A stretch of 5,142 bases of DNA, taken from WHSM01 sp050701635. Lineage in GTDB: Bacteria > Actinomycetota > Actinomycetes > Mycobacteriales > Micromonosporaceae. Both the position numbers and the translations under genes were made by a program. Location of the stretch: assembly GCA_050701635.1 (NCBI GenBank), contig JBOGDF010000378.1, positions 1 to 5,142 on the forward strand, given 5' to 3'. Below, piece by piece: positions 1-4,829 of this stretch (position 1 is its first letter; each line of letters starts with the position of its first letter). The notes beneath the pieces were generated by a model that saw only the letters and a list, made by a program, of their open reading frames with translations, was not told where the DNA came from and ran no database searches.

Positions 1-535
1 GCACCTGCACGCGCTGGCCCACAACCGAGATTCCCGGCGGGTACGGGTCGGCCGCCGGCGCGGCTCGATCGGCGCCCAGCGCGCGCTCGGGCGCAGGCCG
101 AAGACCGCCGCCGACATCGACGCGGCGCTCTCGGGGCTGGTCGACCGGGTCAGCCGGCGGATGCGGGCGGCCGGCCGGATGGGCCGTACGGTCACCCTGC
201 GGCTGCGGTTCGAGGACTTCTCCCGCGCCACCCGCTCCCGTACGCTGCGCCGCTCCACCGCGCATACCGGCACCATCCTGGGCACCGCGCGGGAGCTGCT
301 CGCGATCGCGATGCCGATGATCGAACGGCGCGGGCTGACCCTGGTCGGCGTGGCGGTGGGCAACCTCGACGACGGCCGTACGGTGCAGCTGGAGCTGCCG
401 TTCGACCGCCACGACGGCCCCGACCTGGACGAGGCGCTGGACGCCGTACGGGAGCGGTACGGCACCGCCGCGGTCACCCGCGGCACGCTGCTGGGGCGCG
501 ATCCGGGATGGGCGATGCCGATGCTGCCGGACTGA
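1..535 (+). CDS. dinB: DinB-type Y-family DNA polymerase (DNA polymerase IV), C-terminal part only
   Basis: The reading frame is open from base 2 to a TGA at 533-535, giving 177 residues; the start and the catalytic palm lie left of the window. The fragment begins in the thumb/linker with a GSIGAQRALG stretch (residues 21-30), matching the conserved S-x-G linker motif of DinB proteins. The little-finger domain follows, with GRTVTLRLRFEDFSRATRS at about 61-79. Residues 129-134 (bases 386-403) read QLELPF, a good match to the sliding-clamp-binding hexapeptide of translesion polymerases. A 43-residue tail follows, containing RYGTAAVTRGTLLGR, a segment I associate with DinB/ImuB-like C-termini. 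The expected role is error-prone bypass of DNA lesions as a template-directed polymerase docked on the beta clamp. The catalytic acidic residues cannot be checked here. ImuB, the catalytically dead relative, is the main alternative, but the linker and little-finger sequence favour DinB. It converges on uppP with a 32-bp gap. Confidence 0.88.
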   Translation, partial: HLHALAHNRDSRRVRVGRRRGSIGAQRALGRRPKTAADIDAALSGLVDRVSRRMRAAGRMGRTVTLRLRFEDFSRATRSRTLRRSTAHTGTILGTARELLAIAMPMIERRGLTLVGVAVGNLDDGRTVQLELPFDRHDGPDLDEALDAVRERYGTAAVTRGTLLGRDPGWAMPMLPD

Positions 536-559
536 AACCGCTGGTCAGACCGCCAAACG

Positions 560-579
560 GCCGCCACTCAGATGGCGGC
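560..579. terminator. Candidate bidirectional hairpin terminator between convergent genes
   Basis: A perfect 7-bp inverted repeat, GCCGCCA (560-566) and TGGCGGC (573-579), encloses a 6-nt loop that contains the uppP stop codon. It sits at the meeting point of the convergent dinB and uppP transcripts. There is no U-tract on the + side and only a short TTT (after minus-strand reading) on the other. It would therefore be an actinobacterial-style stem without a poly-U tail. Short GC-rich inverted repeats are easy to find at this base composition, so this is a candidate only. Confidence 0.35.
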
Positions 580-1401
580 GACCATGCCGGTGGCGAGCAG
601 CGCCAGGACGGTGCCGCCGAGCAGGATCCGGTACCAGACGAACACGTACACGCTGTGCTTGGCGACGTAGCGCAGCAGCCAGGCGATGGAGGCGTACCCG
701 AGGATGAACGCGATCGCGGTCGCCACCACCATCTGGGCGCCGCTGGGCGCCACGCCGACCCCGCTGGGGGCGAACACGTCCTCCAAACTGAAGATCCCGG
801 ACGCCACCACGGCGGGGATGGCGAGCAGGAACGAATACCGGGTGGCCGCCTCCCGGGTCATCCCGATCGCCAGGCCGGCACTGATGGTGCCGCCGGAGCG
901 TGAGACCCCGGGAATCAGCGCCATCGCCTGCGCGCAGCCCATCACGATGCCGTCCCGCAGCGTCATGTCGGCGACCTCGCGCTTCTGCCGGCCGAAGTAC
1001 TCCGCGGCCGCCAGCACCAGAGCGAACACCACGAGGTTGGCGCTGACCAGCCACAGGTTGCGGGCGGCGGAGCGGATCTCGTCCTTGAACAGGAAGCCCA
1101 GCACACCGATCGGGATGGTGCCGATGATCACGTACCACGCCAACCGGTAGTCCACTGTGGACCGTACGTCGCGGTTGACCAGGCCGGCGAACCAGGTCTT
1201 CGTCAGCCGCCAGATGTCCTTGGCGAAGTAGATCAGCACCGCAGCCTCGGTGCCGAGCTGCGTGACCGCGGTGAACGACGCGCCGGCGTCGCGCCCGAAC
1301 AGCAGCGCGGAGGTGATCCTCAGATGCGCCGACGAGGAGATCGGCAGGAACTCGGTGAGCCCCTGCACGATCCCCAGCACGATCGTTTCGACCCAGGTCA
1401 T
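568..1401 (-). CDS. uppP: Undecaprenyl-diphosphatase (UppP/BacA family)
   Basis: This 277-aa integral membrane protein has the usual length of the BacA/UppP family (about 265-285 aa). The family removes a phosphate from undecaprenyl diphosphate to regenerate the C55 lipid carrier for peptidoglycan and other wall polymers; overexpression gives bacitracin resistance. Both signature regions are present. The first is the (E/Q)xxxE motif as Q13-G-L-T-E17, followed by FLPISSSAHL (18-27). The second is PGVSRSGGT (164-172) with the essential Arg at 168. About eight hydrophobic segments are seen, roughly at 4-24, 43-60, 86-105, 114-134, 150-166, 186-205, 222-244 and 252-274, fitting the multi-pass topology. 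ATG at 1401-1399 was chosen because the family's N-terminal motif starts at residue 13. A GGGAG ribosome-binding site lies 10 nt upstream, and the ATG overlaps the stop of the upstream oxidoreductase gene. It is probably translated from a common message with that gene. Confidence 0.97.
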   Translation of the reverse strand: MTWVETIVLGIVQGLTEFLPISSSAHLRITSALLFGRDAGASFTAVTQLGTEAAVLIYFAKDIWRLTKTWFAGLVNRDVRSTVDYRLAWYVIIGTIPIGVLGFLFKDEIRSAARNLWLVSANLVVFALVLAAAEYFGRQKREVADMTLRDGIVMGCAQAMALIPGVSRSGGTISAGLAIGMTREAATRYSFLLAIPAVVASGIFSLEDVFAPSGVGVAPSGAQMVVATAIAFILGYASIAWLLRYVAKHSVYVFVWYRILLGGTVLALLATGMVAAI

Positions 1402-1416
1402 GTGGTACGTACTCCC
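1398..1416 (-). promoter_or_regulatory. Ribosome-binding site and ATGA stop/start overlap coupling the oxidoreductase gene to uppP
   Basis: On the minus strand, bases 1401-1398 read ATGA: the ATG opens uppP and the TGA closes the oxidoreductase gene. A GGGAG (1416-1412) lies inside the last codons of the upstream gene, 10 nt before the ATG. This is the classic arrangement for translational coupling by termination and re-initiation, and is strong evidence that the two genes share a transcript. Confidence 0.8.
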
Positions 1417-2444
1417 GCTTCGTCAGCGGCCTCGGCGACCACGCGCAACGTGTCCAGCCGGGCCGGGAGGTTCTCGCCGTACGGTGTGATCGACAGTGTG
1501 GTGACGCCGGCCGCAGCGTAGTCGGCGAGCCGGGACGCGATCCGCGCCGGCGGCCCCAGCAGCGAGGTGGCGTCGATGAACTGCTCCGGCACCGCCGCGT
1601 ACGCCCGCTGGAAGCGCCGATCCAGGAACGCGTCCTGCACCGCGTCGGCCTGCTCGCCGTACCCCATCCGGGTGGCCAGCCGATGGTAGAAGTTCTGTTC
1701 CCGGCTGCCCATCCCGCCCAGGTAGAGCGCCGCGTAGCCGCGCACCGGGTCGGCGCAGCCGGAGACGTCCTGCCCCACCATCACCGGCACCGTGGGTACG
1801 ACGTCGAAGCCGTCCAGCGACCCGCCGCGCCCGGTCCGCGCGTGTTCCAGCAGCTCAGCGGCGTACGCCGGCGCGTAGAACACCGCCAGCCACCCGTCGG
1901 CGATCTCGCCGGCAAGCTCCAGGTTGCGAGGGCCCACCGCCGCGAGGTAGATCGGGATCCGGGGCCGCACCGGGCGTACCGCCAGCTTCAACGGCTTACC
2001 CGGGCCGCCGGGCAGCGGCAGCGGGTAGAACTCGCCGTCGTGGCTGAGCGTCTGCCGGCTCAACGCGGCGCGTACCACCTCGACGTATTCCCGGGTACGC
2101 GCCAGCGGCCGCCCGAACCGTACGCCGTGCCATCCCTCGGAGACCTGCGGACCCGACACGCCCAGCCCGAGCCGGAACCGGCCGCCGGACAGCGCGTCGA
2201 GCGAGGCGGCGGTCATCGCGGTCAGCGCCGGAGTGCGACCCGGGATCTGGAACACGCCGGCGCCGAGCCCGATCCGGTCTGTCTGCGCCGCCAGCCAGGC
2301 CAGGGTGGTCGCGGTGTCCGACCCGTACGCCTCCGCCGCCCAGACCACGTCGTACCCGAGGCGTTCGGCTTCCCGTACCAACGCCAGGTTCGAAGGGAGA
2401 TCGCCGGCCGAGCCCCAGTAGCCGAGGCTGAGGCCGAGTCGCAT
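1398..2444 (-). CDS. LLM-class coenzyme F420-dependent oxidoreductase, Rv3520c-like
   Basis: The product is 348 aa and belongs to the bacterial luciferase-like TIM-barrel superfamily. Its sequence closely follows the F420-dependent subgroup typified by Mycobacterium Rv3520c: MRLGLSLGYWG at 1-11, WAAEAYGSD at 35-43, SGGRFRLGLGVSGPQV at 86-101, IPIYLAAVGPRNLELAGEI at 163-181 and GYAALYLGGMGSREQNFY at 237-253. Such enzymes move hydride between reduced deazaflavin F420 and an organic substrate in the cytoplasm. The substrate of this subgroup is unknown and cannot be read from the sequence. ATG at 2444 is preferred because the barrel's first strand (MRLGLSLGY) starts there, with GGAG 4 nt upstream. 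An in-frame GTG at 2456 would add MRRT, but it overlaps the purine tract GAGGGG and has no separate ribosome site. The gene is the first of a two-gene operon with uppP and is divergent from the aldo/keto reductase gene. Confidence 0.93.
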   Translation of the reverse strand: MRLGLSLGYWGSAGDLPSNLALVREAERLGYDVVWAAEAYGSDTATTLAWLAAQTDRIGLGAGVFQIPGRTPALTAMTAASLDALSGGRFRLGLGVSGPQVSEGWHGVRFGRPLARTREYVEVVRAALSRQTLSHDGEFYPLPLPGGPGKPLKLAVRPVRPRIPIYLAAVGPRNLELAGEIADGWLAVFYAPAYAAELLEHARTGRGGSLDGFDVVPTVPVMVGQDVSGCADPVRGYAALYLGGMGSREQNFYHRLATRMGYGEQADAVQDAFLDRRFQRAYAAVPEQFIDATSLLGPPARIASRLADYAAAGVTTLSITPYGENLPARLDTLRVVAEAADEAGVRTT

Positions 2445-2466
2445 GGTTCTCCGCACCCCTCACATC

Positions 2467-2481
2467 GCCGGCAGTGCCGGC
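2467..2481. promoter_or_regulatory. 15-bp hyphenated palindrome, possible operator
   Basis: GCCGGCA (2467-2473) and TGCCGGC (2475-2481) form a perfect inverted repeat around a single G. It lies directly downstream of the leftward -10 candidate, covering the position where transcription of the oxidoreductase-uppP operon would start. A one-base loop makes it a poor RNA hairpin, so binding of a dimeric repressor to DNA is the better reading. GC-rich palindromes arise by chance at this composition, hence the modest confidence. Confidence 0.35.
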
Positions 2482-2487
2482 AGCCTA
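2482..2487 (-). promoter_or_regulatory. Candidate -10 box of the oxidoreductase-uppP operon
   Basis: Read leftward, the hexamer is TAGGCT, fitting the actinobacterial TAnnnT -10 pattern. It would put the transcript start near 2475 and give a leader of about 30 nt before the ATG at 2444. No good TTGAC-like -35 is seen upstream; the best-placed bases are GC-rich and of the form GACGG. Position supports the call more than sequence does. Confidence 0.35.
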
Positions 2488-2570
2488 CGACATTGCTCGG
2501 CTCCGCCGTCGCTCCGCTCCTCGCTCGCTGCGATGCTCACTCCCGGTCGCCTCGGTCGGCGGGTCGGCGG
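2488..2570. repeat. CTC/GCTC-rich low-complexity block, possible dispersed intergenic repeat
   Basis: The stretch is built from reiterated GCTC, CTCCG, CGCTC and TCGGCGG words and differs in texture from the flanking genes. It ends in a tandem pair of GGTCGGCG (2554-2561 and 2562-2569). From general familiarity, similar CTCCGCTCCTCGCTCGCTG sequences recur between genes in Micromonospora-like genomes; this is a recollection, not a search result. The tandem pair lies 38-53 bp upstream of the reductase ATG, just upstream of where a -35 element would fall, so it could also be a regulator site. Confidence 0.4.
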
Positions 2571-2592
2571 CGGACCCCGAGCGGGCCGGCGG

Positions 2593-2598
2593 TAGCGT
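2593..2598 (+). promoter_or_regulatory. Candidate -10 box giving a leaderless aldo/keto reductase transcript
   Basis: TAGCGT fits the actinobacterial TAnnnT -10 pattern and ends 8 nt before the reductase ATG, so transcription would start at or within two bases of the A of that ATG. There is no Shine-Dalgarno sequence in the 15 nt before the ATG, as expected for a leaderless message. A weak -35 (GCGGAC, about 2570-2575) lies at a 17-bp spacing. Confidence 0.5.
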
Positions 2599-2606
2599 CG
2601 TCAGCC

Positions 2607-3584
2607 ATGCGACGACGACCCCTCGGGGCCAGCGGGCTGGCGGTGTCCCGGCTCGGTCTGGGCACGATGACCTGGGGACGCGACACCGACGCCGACGACG
2701 CCGCCGCCCAGCTCAAGACGTACGCCGACGCCGGCGGCAACCTGATCGACACCGCCGACGTGTACGCCGACGGCCGCGCCGAGTCGGTGATCGGCTCCCT
2801 GCTGGGCAGCGTGGTGCCGCGCAGCGAGCTCGTGATCGCCACCAAGGCGGGGCTGGCCCCCGGCACCGACCGCCGTCGCAACGGCTCCCGGGGACACCTG
2901 CTGTCCAGCCTCGACACGTCACTGGAACGGCTCGGCACCGACCACGTCGACGTCTGGCAGCTGCACGCGTACGACCCCGACACGCCGCTGGAGGAGACGC
3001 TGTCCGCGCTGGACTACGCGGTCGCGTCCGGGCGGGCGCGGTACGTCGGCATCTCCAACTTCTCCGGCTGGCAGACCGCCCGCGCCGCCACCTGGCAGGC
3101 GGCCGGCGGTCCGCACGGCAAGCCGCCGATCGTGTCCTGCCAGGTCGAATACTCCCTGGTGCAGCGCGGCATCGAACGGGAGGTGCTGCCCGCCTGCCGC
3201 GCCGTCGGCGCCGGCATCCTGCCCTGGTCGCCGCTGGGGCGCGGCGTACTCACCGGCAAGTACCGCGACGGTACGCCGGCCGACTCCCGCGCCGCCTCGC
3301 CGCACTTCGAGCGCTTCGTCGGCCCGTACCTGGACGATCGCAGCGCCGGCATCGTGGAGGCGGTCGCCACCGCCGCCGACGGGCTCGGCGTGGCGCCGCT
3401 GTCGGTGGCGCTGGCGTGGGTACGCGACCGCCCCGGCGTCGTCGCCCCGGTGGTAGGTGCCCGTACGGTGGGCCAGCTGCTCGGGTCGCTACAGTCCGAT
3501 GAGCTCACCCTGCCCGCCGAGATCTGCCAGGCCCTGGACGACGTCTCCGCGATCGAGCTGGGCTATCCCGAGCGACAGACCTAA
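2607..3584 (+). CDS. Aldo/keto reductase family oxidoreductase
   Basis: The 325-aa protein has the normal length and full sequence pattern of the aldo/keto reductase (AKR) (beta/alpha)8-barrel superfamily. Members reduce aldehydes or ketones, usually with NADPH, in the cytoplasm. The complete catalytic tetrad is visible: Asp48 and Tyr53 in LIDTADVY (46-53), Lys80 in IATK (77-80) and His120 in WQLH (117-120). Cofactor-site elements are also present: GISN (148-151), Gln179 in CQVEYS (178-183), PWSPLGRGVLTGKY (206-219) and GARTVGQL (284-291). The sequence resembles the Tas/YghZ/Kv-beta-like branch; the substrate cannot be predicted. ATG at 2607 starts the MRRRPLGASGLAVSRLGLGT strand typical of the family. 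The same frame is open far upstream to 1683, but that part is antisense to the F420 oxidoreductase gene and not protein-like. It is probably the first gene of a three-gene operon. Confidence 0.95.
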   Translation: MRRRPLGASGLAVSRLGLGTMTWGRDTDADDAAAQLKTYADAGGNLIDTADVYADGRAESVIGSLLGSVVPRSELVIATKAGLAPGTDRRRNGSRGHLLSSLDTSLERLGTDHVDVWQLHAYDPDTPLEETLSALDYAVASGRARYVGISNFSGWQTARAATWQAAGGPHGKPPIVSCQVEYSLVQRGIEREVLPACRAVGAGILPWSPLGRGVLTGKYRDGTPADSRAASPHFERFVGPYLDDRSAGIVEAVATAADGLGVAPLSVALAWVRDRPGVVAPVVGARTVGQLLGSLQSDELTLPAEICQALDDVSAIELGYPERQT

Positions 3585-3585
3585 C

Positions 3586-3590
3586 GGGGG
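3586..3590 (+). promoter_or_regulatory. Ribosome-binding site deciding the start of the propeller protein gene
   Basis: GGGGG lies 9 nt before the ATG at 3600 and directly touches an in-frame TTG at 3591. The spacing favours ATG, and starting there gives a cleaner signal peptide (MNRLLAV rather than MHRMNRLL). Confidence 0.6.
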
Positions 3591-3599
3591 TTGCACCGA

Positions 3600-4610
3600 A
3601 TGAATCGACTGCTGGCGGTCTGCCTGGTCGGCGTGCTCACCGCCGGGCTCGGCTCCGGTTGCGGCAAGCGAGACCCACTCCGCGTGGGTACGCCGTCCGT
3701 CGCCTCGCCGGCCGCGGCGCCGTCTCCCACCGCCAGCCCGCCGGGCACCGTGTGGCTGGTGCCCGGGGCCACCAGCGCCGGCCACCGCCACGCGGAAGGC
3801 ATCGCGATGGATCCGGTGACCGGGCGGATCGCGGTCGGGGTGGATTCGCCGCCGCAGCTCGCGATCATCGACGCCACCAGCGGACGGCCACTGCGGGTGG
3901 TGAACCTGCAGGCTCCCGCATCCCACGTGGTGGCGCTGCCCGGCGGCGGATTCCGCGCGGTCGGCGGGCGGGAGCTGGTCACCGTACCGGTGAAGGGCGA
4001 GGAGACCCGGGTCAAGTGGTCACCACCCGCCCACGGCCTCGCGCTGCTGCCGGACGGCAGCACGGCGGTCACCTTCCCGCGGGAGGGCCAGATCGGGGTG
4101 TACGCGCCCAACGGCGACCTCCGCCGCACCATCCGGGTGGAGGGCCAGCCGGACGGCATCGCCGCCCTCGGGGACCGGATCGGAGTGGTGGACGCCGAGG
4201 CGACCTCGCTCACGGTGTTCCACGCCTCGACCGGTGAGCAGGAGGAGGCGCTGCGCGCCGGCAACGGCGCCCTGCACGTGGCGGCCGACTCCCGGGGCCG
4301 TTTCGTGGTCGCCGACACCCGCGACGGCGAGCTGTTGATCTTCAGCGTCGGCCCGCTCTACCTGCGCCAGCGCTACCCCGTACCGGGGTCGCCGTACGGG
4401 CTGGCGTACGACTCGAAACGGCAGGTCATGTGGGTGACGCTCACCGCGCGCAACGAGGTGGTCGGGTTCGACCTGTCAGGCGGCGCACCCAAGGAGGTCG
4501 CCCGGCATCCGACCGTACGGCAGCCCAACAGCGTCGCCGTGGACCCGGAAACCGGTCGCCTGTTCGTGGCCGGGCAAGCCGAAGGGGTGGTGCAATCCAT
4601 CTCCGGTTAG
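3600..4610 (+). CDS. Exported (probable lipoprotein) seven-bladed beta-propeller protein
   Basis: The 336-aa product starts with a signal peptide: short basic n-region (MNR), hydrophobic core at about 4-18, then LGSGC with Cys21 as the possible lipidated residue. The lipobox is imperfect because Gly, not Leu, is at -3, so a plain secreted protein is also possible. A Pro/Ala/Ser-rich linker (about 31-49) typical of wall-spanning tethers follows. From about 64 to 336 the chain shows seven repeats of the YVTN/NHL/SMP-30-like kind. Blade starts include HAEGIAMDP (64-72), SHVVALPGG (108-116), AHGLALLPDG (144-153), QPDGIAAL (183-190), GALHVAADS (223-231), SPYGLAYDS (264-272) and QPNSVAVDP (308-316). 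Such propellers act as ligand-binding, enzymatic or protein-interaction platforms; no catalytic or metal-binding set is recognisable, so no specific role is given. It begins 15 nt after the aldo/keto reductase and ends 14 nt before the DUF5703 gene. Confidence 0.85.
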   Translation: MNRLLAVCLVGVLTAGLGSGCGKRDPLRVGTPSVASPAAAPSPTASPPGTVWLVPGATSAGHRHAEGIAMDPVTGRIAVGVDSPPQLAIIDATSGRPLRVVNLQAPASHVVALPGGGFRAVGGRELVTVPVKGEETRVKWSPPAHGLALLPDGSTAVTFPREGQIGVYAPNGDLRRTIRVEGQPDGIAALGDRIGVVDAEATSLTVFHASTGEQEEALRAGNGALHVAADSRGRFVVADTRDGELLIFSVGPLYLRQRYPVPGSPYGLAYDSKRQVMWVTLTARNEVVGFDLSGGAPKEVARHPTVRQPNSVAVDPETGRLFVAGQAEGVVQSISG

Positions 4611-4624
4611 GCAATATTTCATTG

Positions 4625-4822
4625 ATGCCGCCTGACTACGAGTACGTGCCGCTGCGCCTGCCCGCCAACGTCGACCGGACGTCCGCGCAGGCGCGGTTGG
4701 CTATCGCGGCCGAATTCGCCGGATGGGAGCTCGCCCGGGTACGGCTGTACGCCGACGGCACCCGCCAGGTGATGTTGCGCCGCCGCCGTACCCCGCAGCC
4801 GCTCCCCGGCCTGTCGTACTGA
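4625..4822 (+). CDS. DUF5703 family small protein
   Basis: The 65-aa protein matches what I recall of the actinobacterial DUF5703 family in length and pattern: an N-terminal YEYVPLRLP strand (5-13), a helix through ARLAIAAEFAGWEL, and a basic C-terminal part with VRLYADGTRQVMLRRRR. It has no signal peptide or membrane segment, so it is probably cytosolic. Function is unknown. The ATG at 4625 fits the family N-terminus (MPPDYEY). No Shine-Dalgarno is properly placed; the nearest purines (AGG at 4609-4611) overlap the upstream stop and lie 13 nt away. Translation may therefore depend on ribosomes finishing the propeller gene, or on a separate leaderless transcript. The 14-nt gap is AT-rich (10 of 14 bases), which stands out here. 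It is the last gene of the rightward operon and ends 7 bp from the convergent neighbour. Confidence 0.85.
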   Translation: MPPDYEYVPLRLPANVDRTSAQARLAIAAEFAGWELARVRLYADGTRQVMLRRRRTPQPLPGLSY

Positions 4823-4829
4823 CCGCCCG

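Larger units (their letters stand above)
2445..2606. other. Divergent intergenic control region
   Basis: These 162 bp separate the oxidoreductase-uppP operon (leftward) from the aldo/keto reductase operon (rightward). From left to right they hold the oxidoreductase ribosome site, a 15-bp palindrome, a leftward -10 candidate, a CTC/GCTC-rich low-complexity block, an 8-bp tandem repeat and a rightward -10 candidate next to the reductase ATG. No coding sequence with convincing homology is visible, although several frames are open here because of the high GC content. Confidence 0.75.

Noticed and set aside
545..1150. Open frames on both strands overlapping uppP
   Set aside because: They lack any recognisable pattern, and uppP carries both of its signature motifs at the right positions.
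2445..2456. GTG at 2456 as the start of the F420 oxidoreductase
   Set aside because: The GTG overlaps the only upstream purine tract, and the family's first strand begins at the ATG at 2444.
1683..2606. A 300-residue upstream extension of the aldo/keto reductase reading frame
   Set aside because: It runs antisense through a well-supported F420 oxidoreductase gene and then through low-complexity intergenic DNA; its composition (Arg, Pro, His, Gln rich) is that of a GC-driven shadow frame, and the AKR family starts at 2607.
2474..3502. Long + strand open frame overlapping the aldo/keto reductase in another frame
   Set aside because: It is an Arg/Ala/Gly-rich shadow of the reductase, which carries a complete catalytic tetrad in its own frame.
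3591..3599. TTG at 3591 as the start of the propeller protein
   Set aside because: It touches the GGGGG ribosome site directly; the ATG 9 nt further has proper spacing.
3581..4318. 245-residue minus-strand open frame opposite the propeller gene
   Set aside because: Ser/Thr/Pro/Arg-rich shadow with no family resemblance; the + strand frame has a signal peptide and seven repeated blades.
4430..4624. N-terminal extension of the DUF5703 protein into the propeller gene
   Set aside because: The extension is an Arg-rich shadow of the propeller gene, and the family starts at MPPDYEY.
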